Of a stretch of DNA of 35,358 nucleotides, positions 1 to 8,415 are shown one piece after another. Where the stretch lies: the NCBI GenBank assembly GCA_003135055.1, contig PLDF01000416.1, positions 1-35,358 on the forward strand. The letters run 5' to 3'. This DNA comes from Bryobacterales bacterium. GTDB taxonomy: Bacteria > Acidobacteriota > Terriglobia > Bryobacterales > Bryobacteraceae. The notes beneath the pieces are model-generated. The model saw only the letters and a program-made list of their open reading frames with translations. It did not search any database and was not told the origin of the DNA. A program made the translations under genes and the position numbers. The first letter of the stretch is position 1. Every line of letters starts with the position of its first letter.

Positions 1-138
1 CAGTTACTACAACAGCGTGACACAAAGCTCATAGACGTTGCTCGGTCGGTCGGTTACGAGTCCGGCGCTGCCTTCAGTAAGGCGTTCAAGCGAGTTGTCG
101 GGGCTAACCCTGGTGAATACCTCAAACGTGGTATTTGA
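1..138 (+). CDS. AraC-family transcriptional regulator, C-terminal fragment
   Basis: The window opens inside this gene. Frame 1 reads 45 residues to a TGA, including VARSVGYESGAAFSKAFKR and then GANPGEYLKR. This is the second helix-turn-helix of the AraC/XylS DNA-binding domain: the GYES..FS.AFKR recognition helix followed by the G..P..Y..R signature. The rest of the protein, including any ligand-binding domain, lies upstream of the window, so the regulated genes and effector cannot be told. The reading is clean with no frameshift. Many acidobacterial AraC regulators have an N-terminal cupin, but that cannot be seen here. Confidence 0.85.
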   Translation, partial: QLLQQRDTKLIDVARSVGYESGAAFSKAFKRVVGANPGEYLKRGI

Positions 139-1028
139 AGACCAGGGTTATGCCGGAATGGCGGAAGATTTTTGAAGCGGAGGATTCTGACTTTGGCGGC
201 GGAGCCTAGGTGCAATGGAAGTGTGCTTTTCCATTGAAATGGGTGCCCCAGGTGCCTCGCATTTGGGAACGGGAGACCACGGACCCAAAACCGACCGAAG
301 CAGACCACGATCAGTCCCGGTAAACGCGCTTCGCTCCGCTGATCCGGCTTTGATCGGAACCTTCAACGATAGATCCCGTAAAGTCCGCTTACTTCGAATC
401 GACGAAAGCGCCTGAGTTGTCCGCCCTGAATCGGGCGTCGCGCCAAACTGACCCACTACTGTACTTCCCGCTTGCTATAAATACAAAGTGCGGTAGTGGT
501 CCCGTTACCGTCCGTGACGATTTCGCCGTGAACGGGCGCCCCGGCAAGGCAGTTCTGGGTTCACGCGCAGTCCGGTCCAAACGGGCTGTCCTACTTGTCC
601 GGCAAGCCAGACACCAACCGCTTATCGGAAACAATCCTGATTTGCCGGGTTGCGGCGCAGTGTTTCCAGGATCCGGTCCAGGCTGGCTTCCAGCCTTCCA
701 AGTGGCGATGCGCAGGCCGCGCCAGGAGATCTCTACCCCGCTCGTAGCGAATCGCGCAGCTCCAGGCTCCTCTGCGGCAAATGCTCTACCGCTTGCGAAA
801 AGGTTTCGCCCCAGGCGAGCGGGTACCCTCTGGGTGCTGCGCCATCTCGCGGCGGCGCTTCGGCAGACGGGCAAACAACTTTGGTGAAACGCCAACGGGA
901 ACCGGTAATATGGCGCCCAACCGTCGTGAACCCTAACCCGTCGAATTCGGCCCCCAGAATCATTACCGGCGGTTCCATCCTCGGCCCGCGAGGATCGCAT
1001 ACACGGTCACCTGGGCGCCCACCGCCAC
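139..1028. other. 890-bp stretch without a convincing gene
   Basis: Open frames run through both strands here, but their translations are Arg/Pro/Ser-rich and resemble no family I know. Two items stand out. An imperfect inverted repeat lies at 450-501, with arms GACCCACTACTGTACTT and, on the other side, AAGTGCGGTAGTGGTC. The word CTGTCCTACTTG at 586-597 is identical to the outer end of the repeat at 4149-4243. On the minus strand, a frame interrupted by one TAG near 730 contains a helix-like stretch (LEASLDRILETLRRNP), possibly a gene relic. I would not annotate a coding gene here. Confidence 0.6.
450..501. repeat. Imperfect inverted repeat in gene-free region
   Basis: Two arms of about 16 nt (GACCCACTACTGTACTT and AAGTGCGGTAGTGGTC) face each other across about 18 nt containing TATAAATA. 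The outer TGACCCACTA word resembles the terminal repeats of some IS elements, but no transposase lies next to it, so this may be a scar or a hairpin. Confidence 0.45.
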
Positions 1029-3395
1029 ATGCAGCCACTGCAGCCGCCTGGAAGTGGGCAGTTCTACCGGAGTTATACTGGCGGGACAGTGAGGAAGACC
1101 GGTACGCAACCGAGATCGCGGGAGATAAGACAAGCCGCAAAGCTGCCCGTGGCGGCCGGAGGGAAGCACAGCGCCTGGCGGCGGCATGGGTGGCGGCTGC
1201 TGGTTATTTGGAGCCTCCTCTTGATCGCTTATTCCAATTCTTTCCAGGCCGGCCTGGTGTTCGACAGTTCCGCGGTCATCGGGCAGGATCCCCGTATCCG
1301 CCAGGCGACGCCCGCCAACGTCGCCTCCATTCTGACCGGAGGGTATCTCTACGGCAGCACCATCGCGGGGCTGTATCGGCCGTTAACCACTCTCTCCTAT
1401 TTGCTGAATTACGGCGTGTTCGGCAATGGTCCGCGTCCACCGGGTTATCATTGGGGCAATCTTGCGCTGCACGCCGTCAACGTTGCACTGGTGTACGCGC
1501 TCGGCGTCACGGTTCTCGGAGAGACTGCGCCAGCATGGGCATTGGCCGCAATCTGGGGATTGCATCCGCTGCTCACCGAATCCGTTACGAACATTGTGGG
1601 GCGGGCCGACCTGCTGGCCGCCTTCGGGGTTTTGGCAGGCTTGTTGTGCTATGTGAGATACGCTTCGGCAGTGGGGCGGCGGAGGTTGGCATGGCTGGCG
1701 GGCATGGCGGCCGCCCAGGCGATCGGGCTGTTTTCGAAGGAGAGCGCGGTGGTCTTGCCGGGCATCATGCTGGTATACGGCCTGACCTGGTTCGACCGTA
1801 CGACGTGGCGCCGCCTCGCTCCGGCCTACGCCGCGCTGGCACTGCCGTTCGCGGCGTTTTTCTATCTGCGCGCCCAAGCGCACCTGCATATGGTGGTCCC
1901 CTTCACCGACAATCCGCTGGCCGATGCCGGCTTCTGGACAGCGAGGCTCACGGCCTTCAAAGTGATTGGCAAATTCCTATGGCTGTTTCTTTGGCCGGCC
2001 CGGCTATCGGCGGATTATTCCTACAACGCGGTGCCCTTATTCGGTTGGCGGGCCTGGACCTGGGAAGATGCCAAAGCGCTCATCGGCCTGGCGGCTTGTC
2101 TGGGCGCCGCGCTTGCGGCGGTGATTCTGGCTGTGCGCGCCCGCCGTGCAGAAAAGCCGATGCTCTTCTTCCTGGGTTTCTTTTTCGTTGCCATTTCTCC
2201 CACTTCGAATCTAATGGTCTTCATCGGTAGCATCATGGCCGAGCGGTTTCTCTACTTGCCTTCGGTGGGCCTGGCTGGATGCGTGGTCGCAGCCATCTAT
2301 GCGCTTGGCCGGCAGATGCCGCTCCGGCGGCCGCAAACTGCGCGAGCTGCCACCTCGCCGAAGCGAGGGTCGGCGGTCAGCCCCGCGCTGTGGCTGGCGT
2401 GCGTGGCTCTCGCCGCGCGAACCTACGTACGCAACCAGGATTGGAAGGATGAATTGAGCCTCTGGACCAGTGCCGTGACTGTCTCTCCCGGGAACGCCAA
2501 GGCACACTACAACCTGGCCAACACGTTAGACGTTTTGCCCGGCCGGCTGCCGGAAGCGATTGCCGAGTACCGGGCCGCGCTGCGGATTGACCCCAATCAT
2601 GCGGATGTGCACTATAATCTGGCAAACGCGCTCTCGGCCATTCCTGGCCGGCTGCCGGAGGCGATCGCCGAATACCAAGCGGCACTGCGGGTTGAACCGG
2701 ATCGCGTCGAAACGCACAATAACCTGGCAAACGCATTGGCGCGCTTGCCTGGCCGGCTGCCGGAGGCGATCGCCGAGTATCGAGCGGCGCTCCGGATTCG
2801 ACCCGCTAGCGCGGAAGTTCACCATAACCTGGCGAACGCGCTGCTCCGCCTGCCCGGCGGACTATCGGAAGCGATCGACGAATACTACGCGGCTCTGCGG
2901 ATTGACCCCGACGATGCAGATGCGCACATCCATCTCGCAAACGCACTGGCGCGCTTGCCTGGCCGGCTGCCGGAGGCGATTGCCGAGTACAGGGCCGCGC
3001 TGCGCCTTAAACCTGATTCCGTGGGCGCTCGTATTGGCTTGGCAAACGCACTATCGGCCATCCCCGGCGGGCTACCCGAGGCGGTTGCCGAATATGAGGA
3101 GGCGGTGCGGATTCGGCCCGATGACGCAGACGCCCACTATGACTTGGGGACGGCACTGGCACGCACACCTGGCCGGTTGCCGGAGGCCATTGCTGAATTT
3201 GAGGCGGCCCTGCGAAGCGAACCTGATTTCGTAGCAGCGCACGTCAACCTCGGAACCGCCCTCGCGCAGACTCCCGGCGGGCTTAGGCAGGCGATTACCG
3301 AATATGAGGCCGCCCTGCGCATCCGGCCCGATCCCCTGGTGCGGCAAATGCTGAACAGACTGCGGGCCGGGCAGGCGGCAGCCCCCTTCCGTTGA
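1029..3395 (+). CDS. TMTC-like multi-pass membrane protein with C-terminal TPR array
   Basis: The N-terminal two thirds are hydrophobic, with many membrane spans starting near residue 52 (RLLVIWSLLLIAYSNSF). They carry GLHPLLTESVTNIVGRADLL at about residues 177-196, a hallmark of the TMTC/DUF1736 family of GT-C-fold proteins, whose eukaryotic members O-mannosylate proteins. Residues 493-772 (nt 2505-3344) are eight tandem 35-residue TPR units of the pattern H.NLANAL..(L/I)PG.LPEAIAEY.AALR..P. The protein ends 16 residues later. A role as a membrane glycosyltransferase with a TPR scaffold is inferred from the family. The ATG at 1029 has no clear ribosome site. An in-frame GTG at 1089 just before the basic segment is an alternative start, and TATACT at 1074-1079 could be a -10 box for it. 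Confidence 0.8.
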   Translation: MQPLQPPGSGQFYRSYTGGTVRKTGTQPRSREIRQAAKLPVAAGGKHSAWRRHGWRLLVIWSLLLIAYSNSFQAGLVFDSSAVIGQDPRIRQATPANVASILTGGYLYGSTIAGLYRPLTTLSYLLNYGVFGNGPRPPGYHWGNLALHAVNVALVYALGVTVLGETAPAWALAAIWGLHPLLTESVTNIVGRADLLAAFGVLAGLLCYVRYASAVGRRRLAWLAGMAAAQAIGLFSKESAVVLPGIMLVYGLTWFDRTTWRRLAPAYAALALPFAAFFYLRAQAHLHMVVPFTDNPLADAGFWTARLTAFKVIGKFLWLFLWPARLSADYSYNAVPLFGWRAWTWEDAKALIGLAACLGAALAAVILAVRARRAEKPMLFFLGFFFVAISPTSNLMVFIGSIMAERFLYLPSVGLAGCVVAAIYALGRQMPLRRPQTARAATSPKRGSAVSPALWLACVALAARTYVRNQDWKDELSLWTSAVTVSPGNAKAHYNLANTLDVLPGRLPEAIAEYRAALRIDPNHADVHYNLANALSAIPGRLPEAIAEYQAALRVEPDRVETHNNLANALARLPGRLPEAIAEYRAALRIRPASAEVHHNLANALLRLPGGLSEAIDEYYAALRIDPDDADAHIHLANALARLPGRLPEAIAEYRAALRLKPDSVGARIGLANALSAIPGGLPEAVAEYEEAVRIRPDDADAHYDLGTALARTPGRLPEAIAEFEAALRSEPDFVAAHVNLGTALAQTPGGLRQAITEYEAALRIRPDPLVRQMLNRLRAGQAAAPFR

Positions 3396-3460
3396 CGGCC
3401 GTTGGAAGAAAGCACGCGCATTGTTCGCACTCCACTACAAAAGTCTGTGGCCTGTGGTTG

Positions 3461-4004
3461 ATGGCTCGACCGTTGCCGATCTTCAAGACCGGAAACAGTA
3501 TGGCCCACAAAATCCTCGGCGGCTGGTCGCTCGACGGAGTCTACACCTACACGAGCGGATCGGATTTCTCTATCGGGACCGGCACAGATTATGCCGGAGT
3601 CGGCCCTGGCGGCGCCCAGTACTGGGTGGCCAACGGCCCGCTGCTTGTCACCGACCAATACTCGCAGGGCGGCGCCGCGGCCGATCCCAACTTCTACTTC
3701 CAGCCCACAACTTAACTTCCTCCGGCACGGCGGAATTCACTCCTCCGCCCGGCGGAACCATCAACCCACAGCGCGTCCGCGACATGTTCTACGGGCCCGG
3801 AGCGTGGTATTTCAACTCGGCGCTTTTCAAGGAATTCCGGTGACGGAAAGGCACAGATTCCAGTTCCGCTGGGAGCAATACGACACCCTCAACCATCCCA
3901 ACTGGAGCGGTCGCAATACCACTCCGGCTTCAGCCGCGTTTGGCAAGATTACCACCAGAACGAACAATCGCGACCAGCAACTGGCGCTAAAGTATTTTTT
4001 CTGA
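3461..4004 (+). pseudogene. TonB-dependent receptor-like (acidobacterial Oar/carboxypeptidase-regulatory type), C-terminal relic
   Basis: Three successive frames give one continuous homology-like protein end. From 3461: LPIFKTGNSMAHKILGGWSL, VYTYTSGSDFSIGTGTDYAG and so on to a TAA at 3713-3715. Then, in a second frame, GTAEFTPPPGGTINPQRVRD with MFYGPGAWYFNSALFKEFR and a stop at 3841-3843. Then, in a third frame, VTERHRFQFRWEQYDTLNHP and on to LALKYFF at 4001. This is the typical C-terminus of the large outer-membrane TonB-dependent receptor proteins abundant in Acidobacteriota: the ..FKEFRVTERHRFQFR.E..N.LNHPN signature and a terminal aromatic Phe. At least two single-base frameshifts are needed, and the whole N-terminal part (usually about 1000 residues) is missing. 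It is a dead fragment abutting the TPR gene. Confidence 0.85.
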
Positions 4005-4148
4005 AAGCTGCGAGGCGGATTAGTTAAAGGAAACGGGGGCTCGATGGCACGCGCAAATTGCGGGGCCCCGGATTCTGGTTCAGGGGCGGGTGAGTTTCTG
4101 TTGCGCCAGATGCGCGGGCGCAGTGCGAGAGGCGATATGTTAGTATTT

Positions 4149-4243
4149 CCCAAGTAGGACAGACCATCGCCTTTGGTGGTCTGTCACGCCGTTTCGACAC
4201 AAAACCGACAGACGACGCAAAACGATCGTCTGTCCTACTTGGG
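4149..4243. repeat. Palindromic repeat pair (GACAGAC hairpins) between converging genes
   Basis: The outer 12 nt, CCCAAGTAGGAC (4149-4160) and GTCCTACTTGGG (4232-4243), are perfect inverted repeats. Inside are two hairpins: GACAGACCA/TGGTCTGTC at 4158-4185 and GACAGACGA/TCGTCTGTC at 4207-4234. The element ends 2 bp before the lysA stop codon and follows the receptor relic, so it may act as a bidirectional terminator. Related copies lie at 10105-10371 and 22249-22321, with partial ones at 586-597 and 35335-35358. Confidence 0.85.
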
Positions 4244-4245
4244 CA

Positions 4246-5484
4246 TCACTTAGTCTCGCCGCGAATCAAATCGGCGTAAGTCTCTCGCGTACGGATTACG
4301 CGAAACGTGGCGCCTTCCACCAGCGCTTCCACGGCGCGCGGCCGCGAGTTATAGTTCGAAGAGAGAGCAAATCCGTAAGCGCCGGCCGTCATCACCGCCA
4401 GATAGTCGCCCGGCATCGCATCGGCCATCTCACGGTCGCGGGCCAGAAAATCGCCCGTCTCGCACACCGGGCCAACTACATCCGCGGTGATGCGGGGCAG
4501 CGAACTCTTGCGCACCGGAACAATCTCGTGATGCGCGCGATAGAGCGACGGCCGCAGCAGATCGTTCATCGCCGCATCCACAATCACGAATTCCTTCGAG
4601 CCGTTGCATTTCCGATATAGTACCCGCGTCAGCAATACGCCCGCCGGCCCTACGATGGAACGGCCCGGCTCCACTTCGATGCGCAGGCCGCTATCGCGAA
4701 GCCGGGCGTCCATGCCGCGAACGAAATCGCCGATGGCCGGAGCATGCTCGCCTTCGCGATAGGCCACTCCCAGACCGCCGCCGAGGTCGAGCCGGCGAAT
4801 GGGATGTCCCTGTGCCCGCAATTCGGCGGCGAGAGCCAATACCTTGTCCACGGCTTCGAAGATCGGCTTGGGATCGAGTATCTGCGACCCGATATGGCAG
4901 CTTACTCCTTCCGCGCTCAGGTTCCGGAACTGGCGCGCGCGCGCGTAAATCGCGGCGGCGGCCGCTATGTCGATACCGAACTTGTGCTGGCTGAGTCCGG
5001 TGGATATATAAGGATGCGTTGCGGCGTCCACATCAGGATTCACGCGAACCGCGAAGCCAACTTGCGCCCCGCGGCGCGCCGCGATGGCGTCGATCAGCGC
5101 CAGTTCTCCTTCCGATTCGCAGTTGAACGCGTGGATGCCTTGCGCCAGGGCGTAGTCCACTTCATCGGCCGTCTTGCCGACGCCCGAGAACACCACCGTC
5201 GACGCGTCGCCGCCCGCCTTAAGTACGCGGAACAGCTCGCCGCCGGAGACGATGTCGAAACCGGCGCCGGCCCGCGCCAGCAGCGCCAGCAGCGCCAGCG
5301 ACGAATTGGCCTTCACCGCATAGCAGACCAGGTGAGGAATATCGCCGAACGCCTGGTCATAAGCGTGGAAGTTATCGAGAATGGTCTGCGTGGAATAGAC
5401 GTAAGCGGGCGTTCCCACGCGCGCCGCCACATCCGCCAGCGCCGCGCCTTCGCAATACAAATCGTTGCCTGAGTAGAGGAACAA
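4246..5484 (-). CDS. lysA: Diaminopimelate decarboxylase
   Basis: It decarboxylates meso-2,6-diaminopimelate to L-lysine, the last step of lysine synthesis, using pyridoxal phosphate in the cytoplasm. The 412-residue length is normal. Visible motifs are CYAVKANSS with the PLP lysine K58, HIGSQ at 197-201, the phosphate-binding GGGLG at 235-239, EPGRS at 272-276, and GPVCETGDF with the active-site Cys341 from the second subunit. The start is a TTG at 5484. A TGA lies two codons upstream and no Met occurs in the conserved N-terminal part, so TTG is the only sensible start; it may keep expression low. The gene stands alone between the repeat at 4149 and an intergenic region shared with the divergent DUF899 gene. 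Confidence 0.95.
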   Translation of the reverse strand: MFLYSGNDLYCEGAALADVAARVGTPAYVYSTQTILDNFHAYDQAFGDIPHLVCYAVKANSSLALLALLARAGAGFDIVSGGELFRVLKAGGDASTVVFSGVGKTADEVDYALAQGIHAFNCESEGELALIDAIAARRGAQVGFAVRVNPDVDAATHPYISTGLSQHKFGIDIAAAAAIYARARQFRNLSAEGVSCHIGSQILDPKPIFEAVDKVLALAAELRAQGHPIRRLDLGGGLGVAYREGEHAPAIGDFVRGMDARLRDSGLRIEVEPGRSIVGPAGVLLTRVLYRKCNGSKEFVIVDAAMNDLLRPSLYRAHHEIVPVRKSSLPRITADVVGPVCETGDFLARDREMADAMPGDYLAVMTAGAYGFALSSNYNSRPRAVEALVEGATFRVIRTRETYADLIRGETK

Positions 5485-5556
5485 GTCTCAAGTATGCCAC
5501 GCTGGTTTCCCGGCGCCACCGCAAAACCGCTTGCTAACGGGGCGCCCTCTGGGCCC

Positions 5557-5572
5557 GGCTCCGATCGGAGCC
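5557..5572. repeat. Perfect 16-bp palindrome in lysA/DUF899 intergenic region
   Basis: GGCTCCGATCGGAGCC is fully self-complementary and sits in the 274-bp divergent region upstream of both lysA and the DUF899 gene. It could be an operator or part of a dispersed repeat. It is followed by further GC-rich repeat-like sequence, and no factor can be assigned. Confidence 0.5.
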
Positions 5573-5758
5573 ACGACCGTAAGAGTGTTTTCCAGCAAGA
5601 GCACAGAACCACCCGGTCACAGCACTTGCGCCTGGCCGTCCGCAGAATCGCAAACGAGGCCGCCGATTCGGCCTGCTCAACGTGTGATACAACGTGTGAC
5701 CTCGTCGAAGTGACGGCGCTTGGCAGGGTAAAATGAATCTACCTGAGAGAAGGGCACA

Positions 5759-6439
5759 ATGAATCCTGGACGCATGGAGACTGAAAGCGCCGGCTATCGA
5801 AGATTGCGCGACGAGCTGCTCGAAGCCGAGATTGCTCTCAAAGATCAACGCGAGCGGGTGGCGGCGCTTCGCCGCAATCTGCCGCTCGACACCGAGATTC
5901 AGGACTATGAATTCCACGAGGGTCCGGCAGACCTGACAAAAGACGGGCCTCTTTCAATGGTCCGATTGTCGGCGTTGTTTGACGACGCACGCAAGCCCCT
6001 GGTGGTGTATCAATACATGTTTGGAGGCGCCCAGAAGCGGCCGTGCCCGAGTTGCACAATGTGGGTAGACGGATTCAACGGCGTGGCTCACCATCTCCGC
6101 CAAAACATGAATTTCGCGATTGTCGCCCAAGCTGGAATCCGGGAGTTGCGAGAGTGGGGAAGGGAGCGCAACTGGCATGGGTTGCGATTGGTGTCAAGCC
6201 ATGGCTCCGGCTTCAAATCAGTCTTGAATTTCGAGGACGGCGAGGGCAAACAACGGCCTGGACTGAGCGTCTTTAAGCGGTCGGACGACGGCTCCGTAAA
6301 GCACTTCTACTCGGCCTCGGCGCAGATGACGGACGAAATCAAAACCCGCGGCATCGATCTGCTCTCGCCGGTCTGGAATCTTCTCGACATCACGCCGGAC
6401 GGCCGCGGGCAGTGGGATCCCAAGCTTACTTACTATTGA
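5759..6439 (+). CDS. DUF899 family thioredoxin-like protein
   Basis: A 226-residue soluble protein with the DUF899 pattern: an N-terminal helical segment (RLRDELLEAEIALKDQRERV), then a thioredoxin-like core with VVYQYMFG, RPCPSCTMWVDGFNG (CPSC near residues 98-101) and HLRQNMNFAIVAQ. The C-terminus is GRGQWDPKLTYY. DUF899 proteins belong to the thioredoxin-like superfamily and are uncharacterised biochemically; a redox role is an inference from the fold and the CxxC. Start at 5759 is supported by AGAAGG six or so bases upstream; the next Met is residue 6. It is transcribed divergently from lysA and converges on the phospholipase-like gene, whose end is 4 bp away. Confidence 0.85.
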   Translation: MNPGRMETESAGYRRLRDELLEAEIALKDQRERVAALRRNLPLDTEIQDYEFHEGPADLTKDGPLSMVRLSALFDDARKPLVVYQYMFGGAQKRPCPSCTMWVDGFNGVAHHLRQNMNFAIVAQAGIRELREWGRERNWHGLRLVSSHGSGFKSVLNFEDGEGKQRPGLSVFKRSDDGSVKHFYSASAQMTDEIKTRGIDLLSPVWNLLDITPDGRGQWDPKLTYY

Positions 6440-6443
6440 AGCG

Positions 6444-7697
6444 CTATTCCAGCGACGCGTCTGCCGCTTGCGCCTTCAGCTTGCCGATGGCTTCCACCGT
6501 CTTCTGCCACTCTTGCGGATCGCGCTTAGTGGCGAACGGCAGGTCCAGGTCCCGATAGAAAGCGAGGATGCCGGCCCGCATCTTGGCGTCTACTGTCGCT
6601 GCATCGCGCCCGGCCAGCTTCACCGCCAGCTTCGCGTAGGCGTTGTCGGCCAATTTGTACGTTGCGGGTTTCCCCGGCTCGCCAGTATCGAAATTCGTGT
6701 TGGCCAGCCGCAGTTGCCCCTTGCCCACCTCCGCCAACAAACCGCGATAATCGTCGAGCGTCTTATCGAAGCTGTCCTCGAACCACTTGCCTGTCTGTGG
6801 CGTGGGCGGCTTGAACGCCGCGGCCTTGAACGGTCCCACCTTCGGCACGATGCGAACGAAGAATGCCAATACCCGCGCGCCGATTCCGGGCTTCTGGTAG
6901 GTGCGGCCCCAAGACTTTTCGTAACTCGCGCGGGAGAGATTGTAGACAAACTTGGTGCGGTCGATGCGCGGCGACGCCTTGGCCAGATCCTTCTTGTTCA
7001 GACTCCACGCCACCCTGGTCATTTCGGGAATGATGGCGCTCACCGCGCGGCGGTAGGCGCCGATAGCGAGATCGACGTTGGTGAACACGTCTTTCAGCTC
7101 CAGCCCGTAGGTATCGTGAAACGCCCGATCAAGCAGCTCCTTCGAGACCTGGAATCCGATGAAATCGTGGTACGACTGCGACGCATAGTTTCCGCGCGCC
7201 ACTTGCAGCACGTCGAATCCGAACTCCACCTTGAGGTGCGCGGTGGGATTGTCCTCATACGTCACGTCGCGTCCGAATCGGCTCTTTAGCTTGGGATATT
7301 CGGCGCCGACGGACGGGTTCACCGCGATGCGGTGGCCTTCGTTGTCGGCCGCATAGTGCGCCAGCGATCCAAGGGCGAACGCATATTCGTTCAGGTCTTG
7401 CGCATCCGCGATCTCATTGGCGATGAAGTCGCCGCTGCGCACGTAGTGCAGCAGATCGCTGAAGAACTTGCTGCCGAATGGGTAGTAGCCCATATCTTGA
7501 ATGATGCAGCCGCCATAAGCATAGCCGTGCGCCTGGCGCAGATCGTCGGGGGTAGCGTCAGGGAACCGCTTCAGCAGCAGCGGTTTGATGTTTTGATCCC
7601 AAGCGCTGTCGATTATCGCTTCGTGCGTGAGGACCGAATAGCCGTGGAGCGGCGGCGCGATCAGGAGCGCGAGAGCGACACAGATGGCGCGGTTCAC
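6444..7697 (-). CDS. Secreted zinc-dependent phospholipase C-like protein
   Basis: A 417-residue protein with an N-terminal signal peptide (about residues 1-19, cleaved near LHG-YS). The mature start YSVLTHEAIIDSAW and the later LGSLAHYAADNEGHR match the zinc-dependent phospholipase C / S1-P1 nuclease fold family. Candidate metal ligands are His25, His84, His114, Asp118 and His122. A GYYPFGSKFFSDLLHYVRSG segment supports the same family. Substrate cannot be told: bacterial members cleave phospholipids, but many related acidobacterial proteins are untested. The C-terminal 150 residues are helical and charged with no motif I recognise. It appears to be a single gene. Confidence 0.75.
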   Translation of the reverse strand: MNRAICVALALLIAPPLHGYSVLTHEAIIDSAWDQNIKPLLLKRFPDATPDDLRQAHGYAYGGCIIQDMGYYPFGSKFFSDLLHYVRSGDFIANEIADAQDLNEYAFALGSLAHYAADNEGHRIAVNPSVGAEYPKLKSRFGRDVTYEDNPTAHLKVEFGFDVLQVARGNYASQSYHDFIGFQVSKELLDRAFHDTYGLELKDVFTNVDLAIGAYRRAVSAIIPEMTRVAWSLNKKDLAKASPRIDRTKFVYNLSRASYEKSWGRTYQKPGIGARVLAFFVRIVPKVGPFKAAAFKPPTPQTGKWFEDSFDKTLDDYRGLLAEVGKGQLRLANTNFDTGEPGKPATYKLADNAYAKLAVKLAGRDAATVDAKMRAGILAFYRDLDLPFATKRDPQEWQKTVEAIGKLKAQAADASLE

Positions 7698-7752
7698 GCC
7701 TTAAGCTATGCAATTCGAGGGCTCCGGCGGCGAACAACTGTGACCAACCGCA

Positions 7753-8001
7753 CTAGAGCTTGGCTAAATTCGCATCCAGATCGGCGAGCGCTTTGCCCAA
7801 AAGCTCGCGGTACCGTGGATTCTGAGCGGTATTCATTTCCTGAACTACTCTGGTGCGCGAGAGCAGCAGCGACTCTCGCTTCCGAATCAAATCAAAGGCG
7901 TCAACCGCCACCGGTTTTACCGGAACGCTACGCTTGCGGCGACGCGGTTCGGCCATGTCGATCTGTTCCTCGACCGACTTGCTTTCCCAGCCTCTTGCCA
8001 T
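7753..8001 (-). CDS. Small uncharacterised protein, 82 aa
   Basis: It begins MARGWESKSVEEQIDMAEPR, followed by a basic patch (RRRKRS) and a helical C-terminal half (KRESLLLSRTRVVQEMNTAQ, then RYRELLGKALADLDANLAKL). No known domain is recognised. The start is well supported by GGAG five bases upstream of the ATG. The amphipathic helices suggest a small protein-protein or nucleic-acid binding protein, but no function can be assigned. It sits alone between the phospholipase-like gene and the M28 peptidase. Confidence 0.65.
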   Translation of the reverse strand: MARGWESKSVEEQIDMAEPRRRKRSVPVKPVAVDAFDLIRKRESLLLSRTRVVQEMNTAQNPRYRELLGKALADLDANLAKL

Positions 8002-8415
8002 ACTCCTATTCTACTCTCGTAGGAGGGAAATAGGAAGGTCCGTACAAATAAGCCCAAATCAGCCCACAAAATGGCGCCGGTACCGGCGTGCATTGTGCGA
8101 TGAGCGGGGCCGCCCATGGTTGCCAGGGCGCCACAAAATGACTCGCTCTGCCGCTTCGCGCCCAAGCGCTTCTAACGCCGGGCCGCCGCTGATCCCCACC
8201 AACCGGCTCTGGGATGTAAGCGCGCTGGCGGGGATGTACTTCACGAAGCGAGATCGGCTGATTCCAACGCCTCGGTGCGAACCCGCGCGTGGAATCGGCG
8301 GCTCGAGTTCCGGCGCCATCGCCGCCTGATTTCTAGCGCCTGCGCGCGAACCCGATGAACCCGAGGCGAGCCTCCCATGAGATCGCGCCGTTTGATATGC
8401 TCAACAACTAAGCCT
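8002..8415. other. 414-bp intergenic region, no gene seen
   Basis: This lies between the divergent small protein (-) and M28 peptidase (+) genes and should hold both promoters. Short open frames on both strands give compositionally odd peptides with no recognisable family. No tRNA, clear hairpin or repeat copy was noticed. Confidence 0.5.

Noticed and set aside
389-1140. Long minus-strand open frames over 389-1140, including a helix-like stretch LEASLDRILETLRRNP
   Set aside because: An in-frame TAG interrupts it, composition is Arg/Pro-rich, and no family is recognisable. At most it is a gene relic.
650-2230. 526-codon plus-strand open frame running into the TMTC-like gene
   Set aside because: It is a shadow in a GC-rich region: the overlapping frame 1029-3395 has clear TMTC and TPR motifs, while this one is low-complexity Arg/Gly/Pro.
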